This document shows, piece by piece, positions 54,130-64,000 of a stretch of DNA of 64,000 nucleotides. A program made the translations under genes and the position numbers. The DNA is from Pseudopyrenochaeta lycopersici. Lineage: Eukaryota; Ascomycota; Dothideomycetes; Pleosporales; Pseudopyrenochaetaceae. Every line of letters starts with the position of its first letter. Positions within the stretch are counted from its first letter, which is position 1. The notes under the pieces are model-generated. The model made no database searches, was not told the origin of the DNA, and saw only the letters and a program-made list of their open reading frames with translations. The stretch spans positions 1 to 64,000 of the forward strand of contig NHZP01000040.1 of assembly GCA_003313425.1 (NCBI GenBank), read 5' to 3'.

Positions 54130-55362
54130 TATTAGTGATGGCAGAGGTATTTTGAGTGTATGACCGCCAATGAATGCGGCGTCATGGTGTCGGAAGATAG
54201 TATATAAAAGACGAGGGTTCTCCTTCCGCTATCAACCTGCTTGCTCACTGCAGTGGTGACGAGGAAGGCGCTACATGGGGGCGGATTAGCGCTTCAGGAC
54301 GCCAGGATCTACCAGCCTCTACGGGGCGTTCACAATGGATTTTGTGCCAAAGACGTTGTTTCCATCACTAAGGTGACAGCATAAAACTCGGGTGTTTGGT
54401 TGTGGCTCGAATCACGCATGATAATCTTGTAGCAATTTATAAACGAACAATGCAGTTTGAGCTGGCGACACAACAAACAAGCGGCGGCTAGACTGATGAA
54501 CAAGGCTGTATCCAGATGCCACTTTGCGTCTGACAGGGGGTAAGTAACATAAGCACAATCTGCGTTTCTATGCCGAGCCAAGGCCTCCCGGAGCACGATG
54601 CCAGGCGATTGCGGCTTCGTGCAGATAGCGCCAATCTACAGGGGGCCAAAAATCAATCTGAAGCCATTACCTCGGTGCCTGAACCGGGTGTCGAAGGACC
54701 TCCTAAGAAGGCGCCCCACTGTCAGCGGTGTTGCAGGTCTGGGCAAGGTTGGGGGGAACGTCCTGGAATAAAGCGTTGGTATCAAATGTTGGTCGGTCGC
54801 CAACAGCTGTAGAAACTACTATGATTCACTTAGCTCAGGCGCGTCTGCAACGGGGATGCTTTACACGCATAAGGCTGTGTGTGCTCATGCTTACCTGCGT
54901 CATATGCAAGCGAACACGGGGCGGTGGGGGTCATGCAGAATCTGAAACGTATACCTTTCATTGGCCAGAACAATTGACTTAATCAACATTTGTTCAGGAG
55001 CGAATCTGAGACGTTGGAGATGTTTTGATATTATATACAGGTTAGTAATGCGTCGATGCTTGCTTTGTCCTGCTAGAAGCCCAATAAACAATGCTGGACA
55101 AACGGTGGGCGGAGCATAAAGTACAAGTTATGCATCATGAGCCAGACCCAATTCATCAGATTAACCAATCTTGTGACCCCGAGCGCCGATTTGAACTAGG
55201 AATGATAACACTGAGGAGAAGAGTGAAAGCGGGGTATCCATGGGACAGAACAAAAAACCAAGAACATTGACAGCGAAACGGAAGGGTATCCAAAAGCGTG
55301 CAGCAAACCCGACCTATCCAGGACAAAATACAAGACTAAAGAAGAAATCAAGGTTGGTCTGC
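54130..55362. other. Intergenic region upstream of the glutaminase gene
   Basis: 1.2 kb between two minus-strand genes: the glutaminase promoter and the 3' flank of the protein kinase. Short frames have no recognisable character. TATATAAAAGACG at about 54202 lies about 75 bases upstream of the glutaminase start in plus-strand coordinates, but a TATA box should be read on the minus strand (CTTTTATATA), which it also gives. Confidence 0.4.
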
Positions 55363-57231
55363 CTAGGGATCGGCAAGCCAAGGGCGAGAAACATTCTCAT
55401 AGCGCTGCTCGCAGTCGCGCAACCATGCGCAACCTAGAATGTCATGGATGGTCCAACGTTTTTCGACATCCAGCTCGAGACATCCTTGAACCAAGGCAAG
55501 GACGGGCTCAACATCCCGTCCTTGAACAGCCTCAGCATTGCGGATCAGGTCTTCGCTCCAATCGCCCTTCTGGATCTTCTCCGCCGTCCTGATGTCGAGG
55601 CCGTCATTGAAAGGCAAATTGGCAGTTAGGAGCGAATAGAAGACGACGCCGAATGCCCATATATCAGCTGCGGGCGAGAAAAGGGGGCCTGGCGCACTGA
55701 AGAGTTCAGGGGCGGCGTACTGTAGGCTACCTGCTACGCAAGTGCTGGTCTCTGCAGGCCCAATGTTCTGGTTGTCGCCACTGGAGTGCGGGTCTGGGCC
55801 GTCGCGCTGGTCGCTCACAATGAAATCTGCCATTCCAAAATCGCAAAGAAGCACGTCGCCACCGGCAGTCTCGGCATTGGGCGCAGTCATGTCGAGTAGA
55901 ACGTTTTCGAGTTTGATGTCACGATGGACGACTTGGACGTCGTTGTGAAGGTAACGCATCGCGGAGGCCAGCTGGTATGCATAGCGCTGGACCAAGTGAA
56001 GAGGCAGCCCATTCTTCTTCTTGCGGCGGGCGTCACGAACAAGATCAAAGAGGGTCCCGCCCTTGATCAATTTGGTAATGCAGAAGGTAGCAAAGTCGGT
56101 GGTGTAGACTCTGAGAAGAGGAAGAATGTAGGCATGCCGTAGGAAGCGCCATATCTCGACCTCCTGATCAAACTGCGTCTGAATCTGCTCATTCTCAAAC
56201 TCGGACTTTTGTTTCTGCAGTTTGCGTACAATCTTGACAGCGTTGACTACGGGCTTGCCATGCTCGATGCTTGTTACTTCTTTGACGACACTGAAGCCGC
56301 CAAAACCAATCTGCTTTCCAATAATGTACTCGCCATCATAGCCAATGCCCTGGCCTTCGTCGTCGGGCTCACTTGGCTTGATTGGGGCGTCGGAGGCTTT
56401 GTAGCGGGCAAGAAAGGAAGCAGCGGGCGACATTGACGAGAGAGAACGACCAGAGCGGTTGGAGGATCGGCGACTAGCTCTCCGCAGGCTACCGTCTTCG
56501 CCCAACTCGGACCGAAAGCTCTTGTTCCTGGGTGGGCCATTGCGGCGCGGTGAAAAGAGGAACTCAATGGGCGAGGTAGCAGGCAGGGGGGAAAGCATGT
56601 ACTCTGTCGGGGTTTCGAGCGGAGTCTGTGCCTCTTCCAGCGGGGGGGATGCGGTAGTCTCCGAGGTCAGGGATGCGACCTGGTCGTTGTACTCTGGGTC
56701 CTTTGCAAGGTCGTCGACGGTGGTCTGCAGGAGCGGATACCTGGATTCGCCGACACGATGGCGCAGGTGCCTGCGCATGCTGTAGGGAATCTCGAGGTAC
56801 TCGTGGTCTGAGAAGCTCCCGCTGTCGGGTGTCTCTGACTGCGACGGCCGCGAGGATTTTGGAATGGGGACCTCGAGGCCAATGATCTTGCCAGTGTCGA
56901 GCCTGACTTCATTGTCAAAGCTTATGGACGTGGTCCGCTCTTTGCTGCGCTCTGCCAGTTCGTCTTCCTCTTCGCTCCCGCTTGCGCCATGGTAGGCAAT
57001 ATGTGCGGTGGCGCCATTGTAGTTTGTGGGCGCGGGTGCGCCGATGAAGAGGCTGTGCGGTTCGGCGCCGGCGAGTTCAGCGGTTAGTTGCGACTGCAAG
57101 TGGCCATGGTGCAGGCTCTCTTTGGGGGGTGGGATGGAGGCGAAGGACGAGGCGGGTGGCTTGTGGGACGGGCCCGAGGTGTTGATTTTGAGCTTCTGGA
57201 AAGTATGTGAGGACTCCGAATTCGGGGCCAT
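55363..57231 (-). CDS. Serine/threonine protein kinase
   Basis: A single exon for 622 residues, starting MAPNSESSHTFQKLKINTSG; the frame extends upstream only through a non-ATG codon. The first 300 residues are low-complexity and serine-rich. The kinase domain begins about residue 305 (IIGKQIGFGGFSVVKEVTS, the glycine loop) and has NAVKIVRKL (ATP lysine), VVHRDIKLENVLL (catalytic loop), LCDFGMADF (DFG metal site), GSLQYAAPELF (activation loop end) and DIWAFGVVFYSLL. All catalytic residues are present. The domain ends close to the C-terminus (TIHDILGCAWLRDCEQR). It resembles the CAMK-like fungal kinases with long N-terminal regions; I cannot name the ortholog. It is divergent from the Vac8 gene. 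Confidence 0.9.
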   Translation of the reverse strand: MAPNSESSHTFQKLKINTSGPSHKPPASSFASIPPPKESLHHGHLQSQLTAELAGAEPHSLFIGAPAPTNYNGATAHIAYHGASGSEEEDELAERSKERTTSISFDNEVRLDTGKIIGLEVPIPKSSRPSQSETPDSGSFSDHEYLEIPYSMRRHLRHRVGESRYPLLQTTVDDLAKDPEYNDQVASLTSETTASPPLEEAQTPLETPTEYMLSPLPATSPIEFLFSPRRNGPPRNKSFRSELGEDGSLRRASRRSSNRSGRSLSSMSPAASFLARYKASDAPIKPSEPDDEGQGIGYDGEYIIGKQIGFGGFSVVKEVTSIEHGKPVVNAVKIVRKLQKQKSEFENEQIQTQFDQEVEIWRFLRHAYILPLLRVYTTDFATFCITKLIKGGTLFDLVRDARRKKKNGLPLHLVQRYAYQLASAMRYLHNDVQVVHRDIKLENVLLDMTAPNAETAGGDVLLCDFGMADFIVSDQRDGPDPHSSGDNQNIGPAETSTCVAGSLQYAAPELFSAPGPLFSPAADIWAFGVVFYSLLTANLPFNDGLDIRTAEKIQKGDWSEDLIRNAEAVQGRDVEPVLALVQGCLELDVEKRWTIHDILGCAWLRDCEQRYENVSRPWLADP

Positions 57232-58428
57232 TAAATCGGTTAACAGTGAATGCAAACCTGAGGGTGCCGGCGACCAGAGGATTAAATGTACGGCGGTCGT
57301 GGGGTGACGGTCGCGCGGCGGAAAGCGTCAAGTCGGAACGGTAAAGGTAATGGGATTATGTTCCTAGGCAGCGGAGGGCTTGTTTCTTGTTTAGCGGGGA
57401 CTGCAAATTGCAGTCCGAGCGACCAGTCAAGCTGTGGCCGAGTGCAACTTTGATTACTGCGTGCGGAGCGTCATCAGCAGAGCCATGTCGGCGAATGGGC
57501 TGCAACGAGGAGACGACGGCTCCATTGTTGCAGCATTTCATGGGGGAGCATTTTTGCAGAGTTGGCCCCTCTCCCACCCCACGCCGCCGGCAGTGTACCA
57601 CGTGAGAGGGCAGCAATCAGCCCAGTGCACCTATGGAGAGTCGACTTCGCGTAAGCTGCTGGGTTTACGTACTTTGACTGGGCACATGCTGGGAAAGGTG
57701 TCGGTAGTCTGACGTCGGCTGGCTGGGCGTGTTGGAGTCGCTGGGGGCTCGCCGCTCGCCGGCGGAGGGCGTTTGACTGGCGCTGCGAGGGTTTGAGGGC
57801 TGATGCAGAGCGTGGGGTCAGAAGCTGCAGGGTTTGCACGACGCGACAGAGTCCAAGGCGCGGGTGCAACGGCCCGCAGGTCGACGGGATGGCGACAGAC
57901 CCATATCATGGTTCAATTGTGGGAGCTGAGCAGCAGTAAGGCGTAGCCGTGGGAGCTGGTGGTATGACGTCGACAGCGTGGCTTGATGGTCGGTGATTGT
58001 CTACACCCATGGCTACGCGACTGGCGTGTCCTTGTGGATGCGTGCAATGCATGCGTACACAATGCCTACTGCTGGGATGACTGACGTCTACAAGGACCCC
58101 AATAGTCGGTCTAGGCGCTGCTCTGCAATCTGTTTCCACTGATGCTGCTCCCTGTGCTTGTTTCCTCGTCCCCCCAGCCGCGCTTGTCCGTATGCAGCGT
58201 GCAGCTAGCGGCAAAAGCACCGCACGGGCGCAGCAGACGCAAGACGGGGCCGTGGCACATCAACACCCAAGCCCATCGTCCTCGCAACCCTTCGCCATTC
58301 CGTCACCGCCCACTGCGCTCCGCCCACGATCCACGATAGTCGCGTCTCCCTGCAGCTCCCTGCAGCTCCCCCTTGCGCCAGCTGCCGCCCCCCGAGACCG
58401 AGGCGGCGAGGCCTTGACGGCGGCTGCC
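57232..58428. promoter_or_regulatory. Long divergent region between protein kinase and Vac8 genes
   Basis: 1.2 kb, GC-rich towards the Vac8 start, with a tandem CCTGCAGCTC pair around 58349. Frames on both strands here are low-complexity and not convincing. It probably holds long 5' untranslated regions, as is common for kinase genes in these fungi. Confidence 0.45.
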
Positions 58429-60449
58429 ATGGGCCTCTCCAACTTCTTCGCATCGTGCTGCGGCGGTGAGTCTTCGCTGCGGCCGTCGCCCATCAGACCG
58501 CACTAACACTTGCATTGCCAGGGCGCTCGCGGGACAGCATCTACGACCCCGTGCTGGCCGACAGCGAGCGAGAAGCCGTCGCCGACCTGCTGGGCTTCCT
58601 CGAGAATGTACCGCTGCCCGCCGTCCCCCCGCCATGCCCGGCCACCACTGACTGCCTCCAGCGCGCCGAAACCGACTTCTTCTCCGGCGAGCCTCTGCGC
58701 GCGCTGAGCACCCTCGTGTACTCGGACAACATCGACCTGCAGCGCTCCGCCAGCCTGACCTTCGCCGAGATTACCGAGAGAGGTACCGCGCCCCAGCTGG
58801 CCCTAAGACTGCCACACCCACCCTTGTTGACCCGTGCTGCCAGATGTCCGCGAAGTCGACCGCGAAACCCTCGAGCCCATCCTGTTCCTGCTCCAGAACC
58901 CAGACATTGAGGTGCAGCGTGCGGCGAGTGCCGCCCTCGGCAACCTGGCCGTGAACAGTGCGTGCCGTCCACCCTCTGCATGCCGTGCTTACTGACGCCC
59001 ACAGCTGAGAACAAGGTCGCCATCGTCGCCCTGGGCGGCCTTGCCCCGTTGATCAAGCAGATGAACTCGCCAAACGTCGAGGTGCAGTGCAACGCCGTCG
59101 GATGCATCACCAACCTGGCCACCCACGAGGACAACAAGGCCAAAATCGCTCGATCCGGCGCCCTCCAGCCCCTCACCAAGCTGGCAAAGTCAAAGGACAT
59201 GCGTGTGCAGCGGAATGCCACGGGCGCCCTGCTCAACATGACCCACTCGGGTATGGCGCTTCAAGCTTGCTTGCTCCACCGACCTTTTGCCTTTTTGCTG
59301 ACATGCGCCCAGATGACAACCGCCAGCAGCTCGTCAACGCCGGCGCCATCCCCGTCCTCGTGCAGCTGCTTTCGTCTTCTGACGTCGACGTTCAATACTA
59401 TTGCACCACTGCACTCAGCAACATCGCCGTCGATGCCAGCAATCGCGCCAAGCTCGCCCAAACCGAGGGGCGCTTGGTGGGCTCTCTTGTGCACCTCATG
59501 GAGTCGTCGTCGCCCAAGGTGCAATGCCAGGCTGCCCTTGCTCTCCGCAACCTTGCATCCGACGAGCGCTACCAGCTGGAGATTGTACGCGCCCGCGGTC
59601 TCTCGTCCCTGCTCCGCCTCCTGCAGTCCTCCTACCTCCCACTTATCCTCTCCGCCGTAGCATGCATACGAAACATCTCCATCCACCCCGCAAACGAATC
59701 GCCCATCATCGAGGCGGGCTTCCTTCGGCCACTGGTAGATCTACTCGGCTCTACCGACAACGACGAGATTCAATGCCACGCCATCTCCACGCTTCGCAAT
59801 CTCGCCGCAAGCTCAGATAAGAACAAGCAGTTGGTCTTGGAGGCTGGTGCCGTGCAAAAATGCAAGCAGCTGGTGCTTAACGTGCGCCTCCCCGTGCAGT
59901 CCGAGATGACCGCCGCGATTGCTGTTCTCGCATTGAGCGAGGAACTGAAGCCCCATCTGCTCAATCTTGGAGTGTTCGATGTTCTGATCCCCCTCACCGA
60001 GTCCGACAGCATAGAGGTGCAAGGAAATAGTGCTGCTGCGTTGGGCAATTTGTCCTCTAAAGGTACAACTTATCCCAGCCCTGCGTAATGACTGGAGCTA
60101 ACTTTTTTTTCCTTTTGTAGTCGGTGACTATACCATATTCATCCAGAACTGGACCGAGCCCGCCGGCGGCATCCATGGCTACCTCCGACGCTTCTTGGCT
60201 AGCGGCGACCCGACCTTCCAACATATCGCTATCTGGACACTACTACAACTCCTTGAATCCGAGGATTCACAACTGATGGAACACATTGGCAAGTCCAAAG
60301 AGATTGTCCACATGGTGACAGAGATTGCTGAGCGAAACATCGAGTCGGACGACGAAGACAACGAAGACGGCGAGGGCGAGGTTGTCACCCTTGCCCGCAG
60401 GTGCCTCGAACTTTTGGGCAAGAACCCGAAAACCCTTGTCGAAGGTTAA
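58429..60449 (+). CDS. VAC8: Vac8, vacuolar armadillo-repeat protein
   Basis: Six exons (58429-58465, 58522-58782, 58844-58957, 59005-59250, 59313-60062, 60121-60449) with 47-62-base introns give 578 residues, the same length as yeast Vac8. The tiny first exon encodes [13 protein letters not shown]: glycine 2 for myristoylation and a cysteine pair for palmitoylation, which anchor the protein to the vacuole. The rest is a run of armadillo repeats ([78 protein letters not shown]). Vac8 links vacuoles to inheritance, the nucleus-vacuole junction and selective autophagy. All intron phases are 1 and keep the frame. Confidence 0.97.
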
Positions 60450-61016
60450 AACGTTGAAAAACTCTTTTATACCCAGCTCCATCGACCGTTTATGTTTTTT
60501 TTTGGATTTTTTTTTTCCCACCATCATTTTCTGCACCTGCGTCTATGGTATACAAACATAGACGTTGGGCAACTGGCGTTCGGGAATTTACAGTTTAACA
60601 TATTTCTAGCGAGCATAGGCGGAGCGGGGGTCTCTTTGTCCTTTTTTTTTTCTTTTTTTTTTGGCTCCAAACGATGGACATGGCACATTTGTAAGCGGCC
60701 ACTCTGACCTAGGGTGTTTTCCACGCGCAAGAATTTGTAATTGATAGATTTAGGATGTGAGCATTCTGCATTGGAATCAGAGGAAATGCTGTCCTCAAGA
60801 TGAAATGACGTAGGCAAAATCTCTACAACTACTACACAGTCACGTCTAGCGGCTACACAATTCAATACGAAAGAGTGCCTCGCAAAGCGATAGAGTGAAC
60901 TCATGTGACGTCGCGTTTCGTTATCGATAAGACATGGAAATAGTTTGGCGACGTTCTCCTCAGCCATTTGCGCTTGGCCAGCTTCCGGCTACGCACCCCA
61001 ATCTACTCACCCAGCG
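60450..61016. other. Intergenic region between Vac8 and RPC4 genes
   Basis: 567 bases, both neighbours on plus. T-rich runs (60497-60516, 60641-60661) lie in the presumed Vac8 3' untranslated region. No gene recognised. Confidence 0.5.
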
Positions 61017-63063
61017 ATGCCACCTAAAGCAAGGGGAAGAGGAAGCACGCGCGCCCGTGGAGGGGCCAGAGGAGGGGCGGCTGCACCCCGGGCAACAACC
61101 AGCACCAGCGAGCCCACTGAGACAGCAAATCCGCCAAGCACAGCTCCGTCCAACACCACCACTGAAGCTCCAACCCCGCACGTACTAGCAAAACAGGAGG
61201 ATGGCGATGACGGTGCTAAAATGCCAATTCCTGCAGAGAGTATTTCGGCAACCATTGAGTCGCAAGCATCGCCCGCGGGGGTCGCAGCGTATGACTCCAA
61301 GTCTTTGCACCCGTATGCCACACTGCTAAATATATGTACAGTGGTGCTGTTGCGGCCGCTCAGAATGACGCTGAACCAGCTATTCGCACGCCTGTTCAGC
61401 GGCTAGGCAGCCTTCAAGGCGCGGTACCGCCATCGCGCTCCGCCTCACCGTCGGTACGCGGTCGCGGCAGCTCAATTCGAGGAAAGAGGGGTATGATCAA
61501 GCCCACATACACCGGCCGACGTAGCAAAGAGGAGCGAGAGGCCCTCGCGAGGGAGCAAAAGGAAAAGGACGCTCTGAGGAATGCAGAGCGCGATGCTGCC
61601 ATTCGGAGAAAGGAAAGGGACGATGCGAACAAGGCAAAAAGAGAAGCAAAACACGCAATCCGAGCAAGAGGCGGTTACAGCGGTGCGATGAGCGGGCCAT
61701 TCTCCATGGGCAGCTCCCGAGAAGGCATGCTAGAACTCAGCCCCGAGTAGATTTGACAGTACTAACGACTACGACAGACAGAAAGAACAACCCAAGTCGC
61801 GGTGTCTCAGGCTTCGGTGCTGGCTCAGGTTCGCGAGCAACTCGCATCAAGAACGAAGGTGATGGTGGTACTGCGTCAGGTTACAGATCAGGTGGACCTG
61901 GTTCGTCCATAAAGAGAGAAGATGGAGGTTACGTTTCGTCAGAGGAAGAAGATGATGCCGAGTTCCCCCGCAAAGACATCGACCTTATCGAAATCTCTTC
62001 CGACGAGCATGAAGCTACTCCTGACGCTGCTCCCAGGCAGCGCCCGCTCAGGACAGCACTACCTGTTCGCATAGGCCGGAAAGAGCACCAAGAGCGCACG
62101 TTTGGAATCAACACAGAGGCGAGCGCAGAGGTACCAGCAAAGGCCTCAGATCAAGCAGACACTACTGGCCAGGCATCGAAAACAGCTGGCTCAGAACAAT
62201 CATCGCGCAAAGCCAAAGGGAAATCCAAGGATGTGGAGATTACGAGCGTCCGGAAACCATTCAGAGGCGTCTGGCAGGATGCGGAAGACTCCGAAGTCCC
62301 GGTCAAGGCCGAAGGCATTAGCGACGACGAGAATATGGCAGACGCCGAGCAAATTGGCATCGTTGAACCACCATCCCAGTCAGCAGAGAAGCAAGAGCCA
62401 CCATCACCCAACGCAGAAAGAAAACCCAAGCCGGGCATCAAGAGCACTGCTGAACCTGTTCTACAGACCGATGAGGACCGTGCGGAATGGGCACGCTTCC
62501 AGTCAAATCTACGCCACATTCGAGCCGAGCTGGGACCCGAGGAATCTCCTGATGTGGATGTTGCTGGCGACGTCAATATGGCCGACGCTGCATCAGATGC
62601 GAAGAAGTCAACCGTGCGAGACAACAACGTCTACCTATTCCAGATACCACCGCTCATGCCTGAATTACTACTTCCTAATATCAAAAAAGAGCCGTCAGAC
62701 CTGCAAAGTAGCACAGTAGCGCCCGCACCAACTCAGCCAACCAAATTAGAGCCCAAGGTCAAACTCGAAGAAGGAGGCTTCTCCGATCCTGTGGCCAACA
62801 TCCAGTCCGGGCCCCGCTTTGCCAGCGGAATGGTTGGAAAACTACGTGTCCAACAGTCTGGACGCACGACTTTGGATTGGGGAGGCACCAGTTACGAACT
62901 TACCCCAGGAAACAAGGCGAGTTTTTTACAGGAGGTGGTGAGTGTTAATGTGGTGCCAGAGAGCAGCCGCATTGTGCCTGAAGATGCGGGTGAAGCTGTG
63001 TCGTTGGGACGTGTCAAAGGAAAATTCGTCGTGGTTCCGGATTGGGGCAGTATGCTTGGGTAG
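61017..63063 (+). CDS. RPC53: RNA polymerase III subunit RPC4 (Rpc53)
   Basis: Three exons (61017-61288, 61342-61746, 61782-63063) give 652 residues. The start chosen is MPPKARGRGSTRARGGARGG; an upstream in-frame ATG at 60945 is probably in the leader. The arginine/glycine-rich N-terminus is followed by RGMIKPTYTGRRSKEEREAL and by acidic patches. The C-terminal 140 residues carry the conserved RPC4 domain: VYLFQIPPLMPELLLP, GMVGKLRVQQSGRTTLDWGG, SFLQEVVSVN and the final GKFVVVPDW. This subunit works with Rpc37 in pausing and termination by RNA polymerase III on tRNA and 5S genes. The second intron would be only 35 bases (GTAGAT, TACTAAC, GACAG), short but with an ideal branch point. Confidence 0.92.
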
Positions 63064-63494
63064 AGGCCTTTGAAGATTGGGAGCAACGAGCATTCTTTCG
63101 AAAACGGGGCGTTTTAAACCTAGCATTTTCTGGCGTTTGATGAGGCCATTTGACATTTGGACAAATGGACCCCAACTTTTGTCGATATTAGGCACTGTGT
63201 GGGTGAGTGAACGCAAATACAGTCCAGCATATGGGCAGAGCTAAGCGGTTCTCATCACGTCTGAAAGTGGCTGTCATGTCACACCAATTGACTGATCCTG
63301 GCCTTCATTGGAACCGGATCGTAGCACTGTACATCTTTGTAAAGGTTCTAACCCCCCCCCCCCCCCCTGAAAATCGCCGGATATTTGGTGGCTGTACTTT
63401 TCATTTTCGCCGCTAAGACGCTCCTCCCTTTCTTCTCCGTTTTCTTTACATGTGATGCGTCCAATTGCCTAGAGAATGTATAGCCGTGCAAGGT
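63064..63494. other. Convergent 3' region with a 16-base C homopolymer
   Basis: 431 bases between facing stop codons. A run of 16 C at 63352-63367 is the only notable feature; such runs are prone to sequencing-length error. Confidence 0.7.
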
Positions 63495-64000
63495 CTACTT
63501 CATGGGGTCATTCCTGACGTCCCTTCCGCCATCATCTTCCTCGCTCCGTCCTTGATCGCTCAGATTCATCTCGCTCGTCAACCTACTAATCTGACTAACA
63601 TCGCTGAATCGTGGGTCTAATCCTGGTCTATCCATATCATTTGTGTCCGAAGCCGTTACGCCGCTCTTGTCTCTTGTGCTCCAGAAGAGCCAGCTTTGAC
63701 CATTATATACTGCAAGTGGGTTCGAATCTGAGGACTGGCAGTTGAATTGATCGTACAATTTCGGATTTGAGTCGGTGTGAGTATCGTCGAATTGAGGTGC
63801 GCGCTGAGGAGATATGTTCCGATCGACAGGGATAGACGCTAACATCGGAGGCGAGTTTACTGTATCGTTTGCCATGGTTGCGCCTAAAATGGGGGAGTCT
63901 GACGGCCGTGTAGAGTGTGAGCCTAAGCCAACTAGAGATTTACGGGGCGAAGCACTGCGGTGCGGGAGCGAGCTGTTCGTCGAATCGAAGCTGCCGTGCG
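63495..64000 (-). CDS. Unknown protein, C-terminal part only (5' end beyond the window)
   Basis: The frame is open from the window edge to TGA-free sequence ending at the stop at 63495, at least 167 codons. An internal ATG at 63875 (MANDTVNSPPMLAS) could be mistaken for the start, but the frame continues upstream without a stop (SLPHRSASPRKSLVGLGSH) and in the same serine/proline-rich style, so the gene very probably begins outside. The visible part is polar and disordered-looking, with one hydrophobic spot (NGQSWLFWSTRD). No family is recognised. It converges on RPC4. Confidence 0.6.
   Translation of the reverse strand, partial: HGSFDSTNSSLPHRSASPRKSLVGLGSHSTRPSDSPILGATMANDTVNSPPMLASIPVDRNISPQRAPQFDDTHTDSNPKLYDQFNCQSSDSNPLAVYNGQSWLFWSTRDKSGVTASDTNDMDRPGLDPRFSDVSQISRLTSEMNLSDQGRSEEDDGGRDVRNDPMK

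Noticed and set aside
58541..59239. 232-codon minus frame opposite the Vac8 gene
   Set aside because: Shadow of the Vac8 exons and introns; no recognisable protein features, while the plus strand has armadillo repeats across all exons.
63707..63740. GGTTCGAATC resembling a tRNA T-arm
   Set aside because: No matching acceptor, D or anticodon arms around it; it falls inside the open coding frame at the window end.

Overview
The window is filamentous-ascomycete genomic DNA, most likely a Dothideomycete and possibly of the order Pleosporales. The reasons are 40-90 base GT-AG introns, zinc-cluster and GtaA-type genes, and a sharp split into an AT-rich transposon block (1 to about 21,662) and a gene-dense block of balanced composition (about 22,400 to 64,000). 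The species cannot be fixed from the sequence alone.

Bases 1-21,662 are a stack of nested transposons degraded by what looks like repeat-induced point mutation (RIP): nearly every broken codon is TAG or TAA where CAG, CAA or TGG is expected. The nesting can be read from target-site duplications. (i) A Ty3/gypsy chromovirus (gypsy-1, 4-9502) sits inside the transposase gene of a hAT element whose right end is at 10222. Gypsy-1 was itself hit by two non-autonomous hAT elements (2522-4047 and 6087-7509, each with a perfect 8-base duplication). (ii) The hAT element sits in a fragment of a second chromovirus family (10223-12373). (iii) To the right, a hAT-like remnant (12542-12869 and 21631-21662) is split by a Fot1/pogo-like DNA transposon (12870-21630, 44-base inverted repeats, TA duplication). 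That transposon carries a complete minus-strand chromovirus (gypsy-2, 13275-20187, 371-base LTRs, CCTCC duplication) inside its transposase gene.

Bases 22,399-64,000 hold about 19 supported genes, mostly housekeeping or conserved: a PEX11-type peroxin, a bestrophin-like channel, a Dma1-type FHA-RING ubiquitin ligase, the alpha subunit of mitochondrial processing peptidase, an Mpv17-family protein, a VWA protein with PYGQ-rich flanks, a Gep4 phosphatase, SmD3, an adaptin-binding p34-like protein, a methyltransferase, an MFS sugar transporter, a P-loop sugar/nucleoside kinase, a Gal4-like zinc-cluster regulator, a small secreted protein, a two-helix membrane protein, a GtaA-type glutaminase, a protein kinase, Vac8, RNA polymerase III subunit RPC4, and the 3' part of an unknown gene at the window edge. 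Many gene models were rebuilt here by joining exons across short introns that keep the reading frame.

The most interesting group is 42,381-47,828. A sugar transporter and a kinase are transcribed divergently from a 442-base promoter holding two CGG-N11-CCG sites of the kind bound by yeast Gal4. The next gene encodes a regulator whose zinc cluster and linker closely resemble those of Gal4. This looks like a compact, self-contained sugar uptake and phosphorylation regulon. The regulator's zinc-cluster codons are also interrupted by an intron that appears to begin with GC instead of GT.
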